This document shows positions 48,601-57,837 of a stretch of 64,000 nt of DNA, piece after piece; position 1 is the first letter of the stretch, and every line of letters starts with the position of its first letter. Origin of the DNA: Thioalkalivibrio paradoxus ARh 1 (GTDB lineage Bacteria > Pseudomonadota > Gammaproteobacteria > Ectothiorhodospirales > Ectothiorhodospiraceae); assembly GCF_000227685.2 (NCBI RefSeq), contig NZ_CP007029.1, positions 1,462,501 to 1,526,500 of the forward strand. The letters are read 5' to 3'. The notes under the pieces were generated by a model. It saw nothing but the letters and a program-made list of their open reading frames with translations, ran no database searches and was not told the origin of the DNA. Both the position numbers and the translations under genes were made by a program.

Positions 48601-49821
48601 ATGCGGTGGAAATTGCCCAACTGGGACTGGAAGGCGTTTCGGGACGCTGTGCTGCGGCCGGAACCGGTACCGGCGATCGATGCCGAGATCGCCGCGCGTG
48701 CCCGCGAGCAGACCCCGGTGCTGTGGCTGCTGGGCAAGGTGCAGTCCGGCAAGACTTCGATCATCCGCGCGGTCACCGGGCATCCGGATGCTGGGGTCGG
48801 TCTCGGATTCCGGCCCTGTACCGCGCATTCGCGCGTCTACGACTTTCCCGAGGACGTTCCGATCGTGCGCTTTCTCGATACCCGGGGCCTGGGTGAAGTG
48901 GACTACGATCCGGCCGAGGATCTGGAGTTGGTCGCACGCCGGGCTCATGCGGTGCTGGCGGTGGTGCGCGCGATGGAACCGGAGCAGTCCGCGATCCTCG
49001 GGGTTCTGCACCGGATCCGGCGCGAGCACCCGGACTGGCCGGTGATCCTGGTGCAGACCCGCCTGCACGACGGCTATCCGGACGGGCGCGACCATCCACC
49101 GTATGCGGCGCTGACCACCGACCCGGCGCTCGAGAACCTGCGCCGGGCCCTGCAGACACAGGCAGCCGCCTTCGCAGACCTGCCGGGTCAGGGCGAGTTC
49201 GTGGCGGTTCCGGTGGACCTGACCCGGCCGGAGGAGGGGTTCACCGATCCGGAGTACGGGCTGGGCGCGCTGGTTGCGGCGCTGGACCGTGTCTGTGCAC
49301 AGGCGCGCGCCGGGATGCTCCGCGAACTGGCCGCGGCCGCTCGCGCTTCGCGCATGGGGCAGGTCCATCCCCATCTGCTGGGCTACGCAACCGCGGCCGG
49401 GATCACCGATCTGGTGCCGGTGGTCGGGCTGGTGACGGTGCCGACCCTGCAGGGGAAGATGCTGCACAGCCTGGCGTCGCTGTACGGGTTGGAGTGGGAT
49501 CGGCGCACGCTCTACGAGTTCCTCGGGTCGCTGGGTTCGGGTGCGCTCCTGTTCGCCGGCGCAACGTTCACTGCCCGGCAGATCGGCAAGCTGGTTCCGG
49601 TCTATGGCCAGACCGCGGGAGCAGTCGCCGCGGGTGCGGCCAGCGCCGCGGTCACCTACGCGCTGGGTCGAGCGGCCTGCCAGTATCTGGAACAGGTACG
49701 GATCGGCCAGCCGGATCCCGACGGGGTCGCGCGCACCTACCAGGGCGCCCTGAAGGAGGCGTACCGGATGTTCCGCCAGAACGGCGGTGCGTCGCCATTG
49801 GCCGACCGGGGGCATATATGA
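48601..49821 (+). CDS. P-loop GTPase with C-terminal DUF697-like membrane region
   Basis: 406 residues. G1 is LLGKVQSGKTSII (about residues 40-52), G3 is FLDTRGLGEVD, and G4 is degenerate (VQTRLHD). The C-terminal part has hydrophobic, Gly/Ala-rich segments (ITDLVPVVGLVTVPTLQGKM, AGAVAAGAASAAVTYALG) resembling DUF697. The ATG at 48601 begins MRWKLPNWDWKAF; an upstream ATG in frame falls inside the attC-like site. Coupled by ATGA to a second GTPase. Function unknown; a membrane-associated GTPase pair is inferred. Confidence 0.8.
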   Translation: MRWKLPNWDWKAFRDAVLRPEPVPAIDAEIAARAREQTPVLWLLGKVQSGKTSIIRAVTGHPDAGVGLGFRPCTAHSRVYDFPEDVPIVRFLDTRGLGEVDYDPAEDLELVARRAHAVLAVVRAMEPEQSAILGVLHRIRREHPDWPVILVQTRLHDGYPDGRDHPPYAALTTDPALENLRRALQTQAAAFADLPGQGEFVAVPVDLTRPEEGFTDPEYGLGALVAALDRVCAQARAGMLRELAAAARASRMGQVHPHLLGYATAAGITDLVPVVGLVTVPTLQGKMLHSLASLYGLEWDRRTLYEFLGSLGSGALLFAGATFTARQIGKLVPVYGQTAGAVAAGAASAAVTYALGRAACQYLEQVRIGQPDPDGVARTYQGALKEAYRMFRQNGGASPLADRGHI

Positions 49822-51377
49822 AGACGGCGTGGATGCGTCGGCATCGGGTCTGGTTCGGGCTGGCGATGCTGGTGCTGTTCGTGCTGCCGTTCCTGGCCCT
49901 GATTCCGCTGGGCATGTTCTGGCTGTTTCAGCAGGGCTGGCTGCTGTACTGGCTGGGGATTGCGGCGCTGCTGGGGCTGGCGGCGCACCTGCTGCTGCGC
50001 CAGCTGCAGCCGGCGGAGCCGGGATCGGAAGCGCAGACCGCGGCGCCCGCGACGGATTCGCCCCCCGAACCGGACTGGACCCCGCGGGATCGGGCGGCGT
50101 GGCGCTCGGTGCAGGAAGTGGCGGCCGGCGCCGGGCCCGAGTCGATCACCGACCGCGAACGCATGCTGCAGCTTGCGCGCGAGACGATCGAGCGCGTGGC
50201 CGCCCACTACCATCCCGACGATCCGCGGCCGATCTGGAATTTCACCGTGCCCGAGGCCCTGTTGTTGAGCGAGCGCATCGCGGCCCGGTTGCGCCGGGTG
50301 ACGCTGGACAGCGTTCCCGCGGCACATATGGTGCGCGTGGGGCAGGTGGTGCAACTCTGGGAGCATCGCCAGCTGGCGCTGAAGGGCGCGCGCGTCGCCC
50401 GCTATCTGAACCGGATCTGGCGCGTGGCCCGGACCGTCGACCCGCTCTCGGCCGTGCTGGCGGAGACGCGCGACCGGGTCTTGCGCGCGGCGCTGGGCGA
50501 GGCCGGCGCGTGGTTGCGGGGCCGGGGCACGCGCATCTGGGTGGAGGAAGTGGGAAAGGCGGCGATCGAACTCTATTCCGGGCGGCTGCGGGCCGACGCG
50601 CGGCAGCTGCAGGAACTGGCGGCCGCCGATACCGGACTCGATGCGGTCGCGGACGGAGCGATGCCGGGGGCGCTGCGGCTGCTGGTAGCCGGTCAGTCGC
50701 AGTCCGGCAAGTCGAGCCTGATCAACGTGCTGCTTGGCGAAGTGGCCGCGCCCGCGGATGTGCTGCCGGGAACTGCCGAGGCCTTGGGTTACCGGCTGCA
50801 GCGCCCCGGCGCCGGCGAGTTCCAACTGATCGACACCCCAGGGATCGGCCCCGGCACCGATCTGGCCGACCTCGCCGAACAGGCATTCGCGTGTGACCTG
50901 ATCGTCTGGGTAGTGGCCGCGCACCGCGCCGACCGGGCGCTGGACCGCGCCGGCCTGGACGCGATCCGTGGCCACTTCGCTCAGCACCCGGAGCGCAGCC
51001 TGCCGCCGGTGTTGATCGTGGCCAGCCACATCGACCGGCTGAGCCCGGCGCGCGAGTGGTCGCCGCCCTACGACCTGGAACGCCCGGCGGGGGCCAAGGC
51101 GGGTTCGATCCGGGAAGCGCTACTCGCGATCGGAGACGATCTCGGCGTGGAACCGGGCGATATCGTGCCAATGCGCGTCGATACACCGGCGGAAGCCTAC
51201 AACGCCGATCTGCTGTGGGCGGTGCTGCAGGAGCGCTTGGTGCATGCCGGGCACTCGCGCCTGCAGCGTCTCCATCTCCGCGCCGGCCAGCGCGACTGGA
51301 AGAAAATCCTGGACCAGGCGGCCAACGCCGGCCGCCTGCTGACGCGGCTCGCCACCCACCGACCGCCCGCCTCGTAG
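49818..51377 (+). CDS. Membrane-anchored P-loop GTPase
   Basis: 519 residues. Two N-terminal transmembrane helices (about residues 12-55, VWFGLAMLVLFVLPFLALIP and LLYWLGIAALLGLAAHLLL), an acidic Pro-rich linker, a helical region, then a G domain: G1 LLVAGQSQSGKSSLINVLLG (about 295-314), G3 LIDTPGIGPG and G4 VASHIDRL. Coupled to the preceding GTPase. Likely an HSR1-like/dynamin-related membrane GTPase; substrate and role unknown. Confidence 0.82.
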   Translation: MKTAWMRRHRVWFGLAMLVLFVLPFLALIPLGMFWLFQQGWLLYWLGIAALLGLAAHLLLRQLQPAEPGSEAQTAAPATDSPPEPDWTPRDRAAWRSVQEVAAGAGPESITDRERMLQLARETIERVAAHYHPDDPRPIWNFTVPEALLLSERIAARLRRVTLDSVPAAHMVRVGQVVQLWEHRQLALKGARVARYLNRIWRVARTVDPLSAVLAETRDRVLRAALGEAGAWLRGRGTRIWVEEVGKAAIELYSGRLRADARQLQELAAADTGLDAVADGAMPGALRLLVAGQSQSGKSSLINVLLGEVAAPADVLPGTAEALGYRLQRPGAGEFQLIDTPGIGPGTDLADLAEQAFACDLIVWVVAAHRADRALDRAGLDAIRGHFAQHPERSLPPVLIVASHIDRLSPAREWSPPYDLERPAGAKAGSIREALLAIGDDLGVEPGDIVPMRVDTPAEAYNADLLWAVLQERLVHAGHSRLQRLHLRAGQRDWKKILDQAANAGRLLTRLATHRPPAS

Positions 51378-51569
51378 GTTGTGCCGCAGGCACGACACCC
51401 ACTCCCGAGCGTGATGCTGCGGTCACCATCCCAACGCCGGCACCACTCCAGGCGGTATTGCCACCCGTAGCCAGTTAGATATGCTGCCCGCGTCCCGCCA
51501 CCCGCGGCGCTGCAGGGCCTGGATGGGGGCAGTACAATGATTCTCCAGCCCATCACAGGAGGCGCAACG

Positions 51570-52466
51570 ATGGCCAGCCCGAAGGTTTCGGACGATCTTC
51601 TGCCCGTCGGCTACGTGGGCCTGGGCATCATGGGCGCGCCGATGGTGCGCAACCTGCTGCGCGTCGGCGTTCCGGTACACGTGTGGGCGCGGCGACTCGA
51701 GCAGGCGCAGCGCCTGGTGGGCGATGGTGCCGTGCCCGAGGAGAGCCTTGCGAGCCTGGTGCGTACCGTGCGCGTGCTGTTCCTGAACGTCTCTGATACC
51801 CCGGACGTGGAAGGGTTGATGCTCGACGAGGGCGGCATCGTCGCGAACGCGCGGTCCGGGCTGATCGTCGTCGATCACAGCACGATCGACCCGATGCGGG
51901 CCCGGCACATTGCGGAAAAGGCGCGCGAGGCCGGCGTGATCTTCATCGATGCCCCCGTTTCCGGCGGTGAGCGCGGCGCGATCGAGGGCACGCTGACGCT
52001 GATGCTCGGCGGTCCCGAGGCCGACATCGACCGCATCGGCCCGTTGCTGGAACGGGTCGGGCGCACGCTGACCCGCGTGGGCGACAGCGGTGCCGGCCAG
52101 ATCGCGAAGGCCTGCAACCAGTTGATCGTGGGCGAGACCCTGGTCGCGATCGGCGAGGCCTTCGCACTTGCCGAAGCCGCCGGTGTCGATCCGGCGCGTG
52201 TGCGCGAAGCGCTGCTCGGCGGCCTGGCGAATTCGAAGGTTTTGCAGATGCACGGCCAGCGCCTGCTGGACGACGACTTCGTGCCGGGGTTCATGGCGCA
52301 CCTGCATGCAAAGGATATGGGCATCGTCGCCAACACCGCTGCAAGCCTGGGCCTCGACCTGAGCGGGGCCGAACGCGTGCGCGCCGCGCTGGCGCGCGCG
52401 CTGGAACACGGTCACGCCTACGACGATTCCACCATCCTCGCCCGCTACTGTATTCCCGAACGCTGA
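51570..52466 (+). CDS. NAD(P)-dependent beta-hydroxyacid dehydrogenase
   Basis: 298 residues of the tartronate semialdehyde reductase/3-hydroxyisobutyrate dehydrogenase family. N-terminal Rossmann motif VGYVGLGIMGAPMVRNLL, substrate signature DAPVSGGERGAIEGTLTLM and catalytic lysine in GAGQIAKACNQLIVGETL. AGGAGG at 51557-51562 supports ATG 51570 over ATG 51537. The exact substrate (tartronate or succinate semialdehyde, or another) cannot be set from context. Confidence 0.9.
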   Translation: MASPKVSDDLLPVGYVGLGIMGAPMVRNLLRVGVPVHVWARRLEQAQRLVGDGAVPEESLASLVRTVRVLFLNVSDTPDVEGLMLDEGGIVANARSGLIVVDHSTIDPMRARHIAEKAREAGVIFIDAPVSGGERGAIEGTLTLMLGGPEADIDRIGPLLERVGRTLTRVGDSGAGQIAKACNQLIVGETLVAIGEAFALAEAAGVDPARVREALLGGLANSKVLQMHGQRLLDDDFVPGFMAHLHAKDMGIVANTAASLGLDLSGAERVRAALARALEHGHAYDDSTILARYCIPER

Positions 52467-52776
52467 CGCGACCCCGCCGCTTCACGCGTGGCCGCGCCGT
52501 GGGCCGCTCCCGGCGAGGCTTGGGGCGGGCCGGCCGTGATCGGAGAGTCTGATGGCCGGGGCTTGTGGGGCGCTCTGATGCGTCGGATCGACCCGAAGCC
52601 TTGGCGGATTGTGGCGTTCGGCGCTCGATCGAATCGGGGGGCATTCTCCCCGCCGCCCCACTTCCCAAAGGAGATATCGCCTTCCTGAGGGATTTCCATC
52701 TGCCTTATAGTTGTTTTGCGACACGCGGGTGGTGGCACGCCCACCACCCGAGCGAGACCTGACCGGGATCCCTGCG
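52467..52776. other. 310-base intergenic region with a leader hairpin
   Basis: No gene seen. It contains the perfect hairpin at 52726-52750 and, just before it, an AT-richer stretch CTTATAGTTG that could hold a -10 element (TATAGT at 52706-52711) without a clear -35. Several G- and C-runs in the middle show no further order. Confidence 0.6.
52726..52750. promoter_or_regulatory. Perfect 10-bp-arm hairpin upstream of osmC
   Basis: CGGGTGGTGG and CCACCACCCG flank a five-base loop. It ends 26 bases before the OsmC start, downstream of a possible -10. It could be an operator or a hairpin in the mRNA leader; the regulator is unknown. Confidence 0.45.
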
Positions 52777-53223
52777 ATGAGTGACCACGGCGACGATGCC
52801 GCCAGCCTGACCCTTTGCCGGACCACCGAAGGACGGGTGCGGATCCTGCATCCCTGCAGCGCCGATCCGACCGGCTCCGCCGGCGAGGGGCAGCCGCTCG
52901 GCTACAACCCGGTGCAGCATCTGGCGATCGCGCTTGGCTGCTGCATGACCGAGTTCGCGCGGCGATTCCTTGAACGCCGCGGTCTGCCCCAGACGCTGAT
53001 CGCGACACTCGACTGGAAACTCGACGGCCGCCACTGCCGGATCTCGCGCATGGACCTGACGCTGCGGCTCGCCACCGTGCTCTCGGACGAGGACCGGCAC
53101 ATCCTTGACCGGATGATGAACCACTGCCCGGTGCACCAGGCGATGCACGGCAACGTCCCGGTGCACATCCACCTCGAACGGCTGGATGACGAGGGCCGCC
53201 GCCTCGCCGAAAACGACGGCTGA
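52777..53223 (+). CDS. OsmC family peroxiredoxin-like protein
   Basis: 148 residues. The two conserved redox cysteines are visible in IALGCCMTEF (C55/C56) and MNHCPVHQ (C117), the OsmC/Ohr arrangement. These proteins reduce organic hydroperoxides or act on thiols; YhfA-like members are also possible. A perfect hairpin precedes it. Standalone gene. Confidence 0.87.
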   Translation: MSDHGDDAASLTLCRTTEGRVRILHPCSADPTGSAGEGQPLGYNPVQHLAIALGCCMTEFARRFLERRGLPQTLIATLDWKLDGRHCRISRMDLTLRLATVLSDEDRHILDRMMNHCPVHQAMHGNVPVHIHLERLDDEGRRLAENDG

Positions 53224-53277
53224 ACGCATCAGGAGCCGCGGCCCTGGGCTGGGCCGCAGGCCATGGAAGCGCCGGAT

Positions 53278-53494
53278 GGCGGATGACGGCCTTCGGCCTC
53301 TTCCGCCCTACACCTCTTTCATCCTCAGGGGTGGCCGCGTGCGCCATGAGAGTGAAATGACAGCCACGGAACGACACGGAAATCACGGAAGATGAAGCAA
53401 ATCAAACCCTTTATCCCGTGTTTGTCCGTGCTTTCCGTGGCTCGCCTTCTCATGTTGCAGTTCTGTAGGGCGGAATAGCGCAGCGTCATCCGCC
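53278..53494. repeat. REP-like halves bracketing an ACGGAA repeat
   Basis: REP halves face outward here, the reverse order to the copy at 18529-18641, and the ACGGAA palindrome sits between them. This may reflect nested insertion or local rearrangement of two repeat families. Confidence 0.8.
53360..53443. repeat. ACGGAA-type palindromic repeat, copy 2
   Basis: 84-base relative of the element at 28034-28115, sharing outer arms AGCCACGGAA and TTCCGTGGCT, the internal ACACGGAA and GTCCGTGCTTTCCGTGG blocks. Intergenic and able to form a long hairpin. Confidence 0.8.
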
Positions 53495-53547
53495 ACACGG
53501 CGTTCGCAGTGCCCAGGCGCCCACGGCACCCCGGTCGCCCATGGAAG

Positions 53548-53910
53548 CTAACGCCGTGCGCCCAGCGCGGTCGCGGTGGTTTCGTTCCAGCCGACGCTCA
53601 CCTGGCCCGAATGCTCGATCACCGGGCGCTTGATCAGCGTGGGTTCCACCAGCATCAGCGCTCGCGCGCCGTTTGCGTCGACGGTCGCACGCGTGTCGGC
53701 CGGCAGGCGCCGCCAGGTCGCGCCGCGGCGGTTCAGCAGGGCTTCCCAGCCCACGGCGTCGAGCCAGCGGTCCAGCGTGTCGGGGTCGAGGCCATCCTTG
53801 CGAAAATCATGAAAACGGCAGGCGACGCCGGCTTCCCGAAGCTCTCGGCGTGCCCGGCGCACCGTGTCGCAGTTCGAAATGCCGTAGAGCAGGGGCTCTG
53901 CCGCAGTCAT
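53548..53910 (-). CDS. ArsC/Spx-family reductase, YffB-like
   Basis: 120 residues. The N-terminus LLYGISNCDTVRRARRELRE carries the single ArsC/YffB cysteine, followed by FHDFRKDGLD and the C-terminal LIKRPVIE typical of the family. Classic arsenate reductases have more Cys, so this is probably a YffB-like glutathione-dependent thiol reductase. YffB sits next to dapE in E. coli; here it follows dapD, so a link to the dap genes is conserved in part. Confidence 0.88.
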   Translation of the reverse strand: MTAAEPLLYGISNCDTVRRARRELREAGVACRFHDFRKDGLDPDTLDRWLDAVGWEALLNRRGATWRRLPADTRATVDANGARALMLVEPTLIKRPVIEHSGQVSVGWNETTATALGARR

Positions 53911-53962
53911 GCCCCAGGCCTCGAAAGGACACCGGGTGCGGTGGCTGGTCGCGGCCCGGGCA

Positions 53963-54790
53963 TCAGCCCTGCACGTCCCGCAGCAGCGCGTTCAGGCCGA
54001 CCTTGGCCTTGGTCTTTTCGTCGACGCGCTTCACGATCACCGCGCAGTACAGCGAGTACTTGCCGTCCTTCGACGGGAGATTGCCCGACACGACGACGGC
54101 CCCGGCGGGTACCCGGCCGTAGGTGATCTCGTCTTTCTCGCGGTCGTAGATGCGGGTGCTCTGACCGATGTAAACCCCCATCGAGATCACCGCGCCTTCT
54201 TCGACGATCACACCCTCGACGATTTCCGAGCGCGCGCCGATGAAGCAGTTGTCCTCGATGATCGTCGGCGCCGCCTGCAGGGGCTCCAGCACGCCGCCGA
54301 TGCCGACGCCGCCCGACAGGTGCACGTTCTTGCCGATCTGGGCGCAGGAACCGACCGTCGCCCAGGTGTCGACCATCGTGCCTTCATCCACATAGGCGCC
54401 AATGTTCACGTAGGATGGCATGAGCACGACGTTCGGCGCGATGTACGCGCCCTTGCGTGCGGTCGCCGGCGGAACCACGCGCACGCCGCCGGAGCGGAAA
54501 TCCCGGCTGCTGGTGTCGGCGTATTTCGACGGCACCTTGTCGTAGTAGTTGGTGAAGCCACCCTTGATGAACTGGTTCTCCTCGATCCGGAACGACAGCA
54601 GCACCGCCTTCTTCAGCCACTCGTGCACGGTCCATTGGCCGTCCTGCTTCTGTGCGACGCGCAGCACACCACGGTCGAGCTGGTCGATAGTCTCGCGCAC
54701 CGCGTCCTTGACGGTGGTCTCAACGTTGCGCGGGGTGATCTCGGCCCGGCGCTCGAAGGCGCTCTCGATGATGTTCTTCAATTCAGACAT
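53963..54790 (-). CDS. dapD: 2,3,4,5-tetrahydropyridine-2,6-dicarboxylate N-succinyltransferase
   Basis: Lysine and diaminopimelate pathway enzyme adding succinyl to tetrahydrodipicolinate. 275 residues with the left-handed beta-helix hexapeptide repeats ([60 protein letters not shown]). GPV-like ends follow: [20 protein letters not shown]. Starts 179 bases downstream of the dapC stop, on the same strand; the spacer shows no gene. Confidence 0.98.
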   Translation of the reverse strand: MSELKNIIESAFERRAEITPRNVETTVKDAVRETIDQLDRGVLRVAQKQDGQWTVHEWLKKAVLLSFRIEENQFIKGGFTNYYDKVPSKYADTSSRDFRSGGVRVVPPATARKGAYIAPNVVLMPSYVNIGAYVDEGTMVDTWATVGSCAQIGKNVHLSGGVGIGGVLEPLQAAPTIIEDNCFIGARSEIVEGVIVEEGAVISMGVYIGQSTRIYDREKDEITYGRVPAGAVVVSGNLPSKDGKYSLYCAVIVKRVDEKTKAKVGLNALLRDVQG

Positions 54791-54969
54791 TTGCGATATT
54801 TTCCTTCAGTGAATAGCGACAATGTGGGCGTGGGGACCGACGCCCCGGCGTGCCGGAACACGGCGGCTTTCGAATCGCGCCAAGGGTACCGCGAAATCGC
54901 CGCCGGCGGCCCGTTTTCCAGCCTCCGGCCGTGGGGGGCGAAGGCGCCGGTGGCGGGATTCGGCGGATT

Positions 54970-56163
54970 TCAAGTCCGCTCCAGCAGTTCGCGGATACGC
55001 CCGGCGGCTTCGATGCAGGCTTCCGGTTCCGCGACCAATGCCATGCGCACATGCCCCGCACCGGGATCGCCGTCCGCCCCCGGGCGGGACAGATACCGGC
55101 CGGGCAGCACGGTGACATTCGCATCGCGTTGCAGCTGCCGCGCGAAGGCCTCGTCGTCGCCGCCGGGCACGCGTGGCCACAAGTAGAAGCCTGCGTCAGG
55201 CATCGACACCTCCAGCACCGGCGCCAGCAGGGGGACGACGGCGGCAAACTTCTGTGCGTAGAGTTCGCGGTTGGTGGCCACGTGGGTTTCGTCCGACCAG
55301 GCGGCACGGCTCACCGCCTGCAGCGGGGCGGGCATGGTGCAGCCGTGGTAGGTCCGGTACAGCGCGAAGCGTTGGAGCACGGCGGCGTCGCCGGCGACGA
55401 AGCCCGAGCGAATTCCGGGCAGGTTCGAACGCTTGGACAGGCTGTGGAAGACCACGCAGCGTGAGAAAGCCGTGTTGCCGAGCCGTTCCGCCGCCCCGAG
55501 CAGCCCGGGGGGCGGCATGTCCCCGGGCCGGTAGATCTCCGAGTAGCATTCGTCGGCCGCGATCACGAAGTCGTGCCGCTCGGCGCGCCGGATCAGCTCG
55601 GCGAGGTCGGCCTCTGGGATCACCGCGCCCGCAGGATTCCCGGGGTTGCAGAGATAGACCAGCTGCACGCGGTCCCAGACCGCGTCCGGAATCGCGGCGA
55701 AGTCGGGGCGGTAGCCATGGTCGGCGGTCAGCGGATAGAACAGCGGTTCGGCGCCGGCGAGCAGCGCCGCGCCCTCGTAGATCTGGTAGAACGGGTTGGG
55801 CATCAGCACCGCAGCGCCGGGCCGCGGATCCACCACCGCCTGCGCGAACGCGAACAGTGCCTCGCGGGTTCCGTTCACTGGGACCACCTGGGTATCCGGA
55901 TCGACCCGCGCGAGTCCGAACCGGCGCTGCAGCCATCCGGAAATGGCCTCGCGCAGCGCCAACTCGCCGCGGGTCGTCGGATAGCGGTTGAAGCCGGACA
56001 TCGACGCGCCCAGTACCTCCGCGACGAATGGCGGCATTGCGTGCCGTGGCTCGCCGATCGACAGCGCGATCGGGGGCGGTGCGGTATGTGCAGGCAGGTC
56101 CGCGAACAGCGCCCGCAAACGCTGGAATGGGTAGGGCTGCAGGCGCTCGATGTTCGGGTTCAT
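54970..56163 (-). CDS. dapC: Succinyldiaminopimelate transaminase DapC
   Basis: 397-residue class I/II PLP aminotransferase. It opens MNPNIERLQPYPFQRLRALF, the usual DapC start, with SIGEPRHAMP, YPTTRGELALREAI, NPFYQIYEGAALLAGA, NPGNPAGAVIP and the PLP lysine in FHSLSKRSNLPGIRSGFVAG. It converts N-succinyl-2-amino-6-oxopimelate to succinyl-DAP with glutamate. Its position before dapD supports the call over a generic aminotransferase. A 35-residue upstream extension of the frame is not used. Confidence 0.95.
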   Translation of the reverse strand: MNPNIERLQPYPFQRLRALFADLPAHTAPPPIALSIGEPRHAMPPFVAEVLGASMSGFNRYPTTRGELALREAISGWLQRRFGLARVDPDTQVVPVNGTREALFAFAQAVVDPRPGAAVLMPNPFYQIYEGAALLAGAEPLFYPLTADHGYRPDFAAIPDAVWDRVQLVYLCNPGNPAGAVIPEADLAELIRRAERHDFVIAADECYSEIYRPGDMPPPGLLGAAERLGNTAFSRCVVFHSLSKRSNLPGIRSGFVAGDAAVLQRFALYRTYHGCTMPAPLQAVSRAAWSDETHVATNRELYAQKFAAVVPLLAPVLEVSMPDAGFYLWPRVPGGDDEAFARQLQRDANVTVLPGRYLSRPGADGDPGAGHVRMALVAEPEACIEAAGRIRELLERT

Positions 56164-56325
56164 CGTCAGGCATCCTTGGTGTCGGCAAACCCGCCCGCGA
56201 CACCCCCCGCGCCGCCGGCGGCCGGCGCAGTATACCGGACCGCGCCGTCCGGAAACCCGCAATGCCACGCGCGGCCGCGCACCCGATCGGCGGGGTACGG
56301 CGCATGCCGGCGGGTTGTGCCGTCG

Positions 56326-57201
56326 CTACCGGTATCCCCGGGATGTTTGGAGGATTCGTAGGGCTTGGGCGATCGGGTCGTCAGGCCAGCCGAACTCGGC
56401 ATAGCCGCCGCGTAGATGGGCGAGGTACTCCTCGCGGACGGGCAGGCCGGCGGTGACGCGGGCCGGGTGCGCGATCCAGGCATGCGCCAGGCAGAGCCCG
56501 CGCCGGCGGTCCGGACGAAACGGCAGCCCGATGCGCAGGTACTCCCCCGGCGTACCCTCGAACCGGTCCATCGCCTCCAGCTGCTCGCGGTTCAGCCGGC
56601 AGAGCGCGGCCCGGCAGGCAGCACCGGAAGCGCTGAATCGGAGATTCGCGACGACCGCGTCCCGGGTGACGGCATGTTTCTCGAAACGCAGCTCGAAGCC
56701 GGGCAGAATCCCGCCGGTGCGGGCGCCGACTGGCCCGATCCGGCGTTCGATGCGCTCGCGGCTGAGATTCGCCCCGTAGGCGACCACCGGTTGCGGCCCC
56801 GCCTGCCGTTCCAGCAGGTGGCGGCGGTAGTCGCCGTGGCGAATCCAGGTCTCGGGATCGGGTTCCCGGGTGAACACGTAGGTGAACGCAGGGTGGGCGG
56901 GTGCGCCCGACAGCGGCTGCACCGGCAGCCGTTCGCGCAGGTACAATGAACGCTGGGGGTCGCGCGGGTCGTAGTCTTCGATGCGGTCGATCCGCGCCAG
57001 CGTCGGGGTGTCGACCTCGTAGAGCTCCCCGATGACCCTGCCGGGCCCGTGGCGCAGGCCCGGCCAGGCGCCCAGGTCGAACAGCCGGCCGGGGATCCAG
57101 GCCAGGCCCAGAAGGCGCGCATCGCGCAGCAGCTGCGCGCGCGCCAGTCCGCGCAGCAGAGTTCCATAGACGAACAGCCGGCTGGTCGTTTTTCCGTGCA
57201 T
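56326..57201 (-). CDS. Tandem gamma-glutamylcyclotransferase (GGCT/AIG2-like) protein
   Basis: 291 residues with two GGCT-fold domains in one chain. Domain 1 starts RLFVYGTLLRGLARAQLL (residues 8-25, YGTL motif; with IDRIEDYDPRDP). Domain 2 starts VVAYGANLSRERIERRIG (about 138-155, YGANL motif) and has DRFEGTPGEYLRI. The fusion would act on gamma-glutamyl amides or amines, or only one domain may be active. Divergent from the SUF operon. Homologues usually have a single domain. Confidence 0.82.
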   Translation of the reverse strand: MHGKTTSRLFVYGTLLRGLARAQLLRDARLLGLAWIPGRLFDLGAWPGLRHGPGRVIGELYEVDTPTLARIDRIEDYDPRDPQRSLYLRERLPVQPLSGAPAHPAFTYVFTREPDPETWIRHGDYRRHLLERQAGPQPVVAYGANLSRERIERRIGPVGARTGGILPGFELRFEKHAVTRDAVVANLRFSASGAACRAALCRLNREQLEAMDRFEGTPGEYLRIGLPFRPDRRRGLCLAHAWIAHPARVTAGLPVREEYLAHLRGGYAEFGWPDDPIAQALRILQTSRGYR

Positions 57202-57306
57202 TGCAGAATGTTTCTTGAACGGGGTTGTTGCACTCGCGAGACTGCGCCCCAGCTTAAGAGAAATCGAACACCTGGGGCGTCACCGCCCCTCCTTTTTGCG
57301 GTAAAA

Positions 57307-57330
57307 TAGGACCAATTCAGTACTGTTTAA
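57307..57330. promoter_or_regulatory. Possible IscR/SufR-type operator overlapping the suf promoter
   Basis: The AT-rich TAAAATAGGACC-N...-AGTACTGTTTAA region lies 20 to 48 bases upstream of the regulator start. It partly fits an IscR type 1 site (ATA...GAC...AGT...), and TAAAAT at 57302-57307 could be a -10. Symmetry is imperfect. It stands out in GC-rich surroundings and fits autoregulation by the Rrf2 protein. Confidence 0.35.
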
Positions 57331-57349
57331 CCGGGAACGGCCATCAACG

Positions 57350-57802
57350 ATGTTGCGCATCAGCAAGCTCAGTGACTACGCGATCGTACTGCTCTGCGAA
57401 ATCGCGCGCGAGCAGGACGGCCAGGGCGCGACCGCGCGGCAGCTCGCCGCGAATACCAGGATCGCGCTGCCGACCGTGATCAAGTTGCTGAAGCTGCTGA
57501 AAGACCACGGCGTGCTGCTGTCCATGCAGGGCCGCAACGGCGGCTACCGCCTTGCGCGGCCCGCGGCGCAAACGAATCTTGCGGTGATCATCGAGGCGGT
57601 CGAGGGGCCGATCGCGCTGACCGAATGCATGAACGACGATCTCGACTGCCAGATTCATCACAACTGCAACACGCGGCCGCACTGGGAGCACATCAACGCG
57701 GCGTTTCGCCAGGCGCTGTCGGTCGTCAACCTGAACGATCTCACGCACGGCACGATGCCGGTGCCAGTGTCCTGGGGCGAGCCCCGCACACCGGCGCTGT
57801 GA
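57350..57802 (+). CDS. SUF-associated Rrf2/IscR-type regulator
   Basis: 150 residues. Winged-helix N-terminus [20 protein letters not shown], recognition region [20 protein letters not shown] and [11 protein letters not shown], and three Cys ligands at C93, C100 and C106 ([14 protein letters not shown]) for a 2Fe-2S cluster. This is the SUF regulator commonly named SufR-like or IscR-like in gammaproteobacteria. It leads the suf operon, 35 bases before sufB, and should sense Fe-S status. Confidence 0.93.
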   Translation: MLRISKLSDYAIVLLCEIAREQDGQGATARQLAANTRIALPTVIKLLKLLKDHGVLLSMQGRNGGYRLARPAAQTNLAVIIEAVEGPIALTECMNDDLDCQIHHNCNTRPHWEHINAAFRQALSVVNLNDLTHGTMPVPVSWGEPRTPAL

Positions 57803-57837
57803 CCACACGATCCAAGAGCTTATTCGAGGCGAGAACC

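Larger units (their letters stand above)
53224..53547. other. 324-base repeat-filled intergenic region
   Basis: No gene. It holds one REP half GGCGGATGACGGCC...CCGCCCTAC at 53278-53311, an ACGGAA-type palindrome at 53360-53443 and the opposite REP half GTAGGGCGGAATAGCGC...ATCCGCC at 53465-53494. The two REP halves bracket the other repeat. It lies between the convergent osmC and yffB-like genes. Confidence 0.85.
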
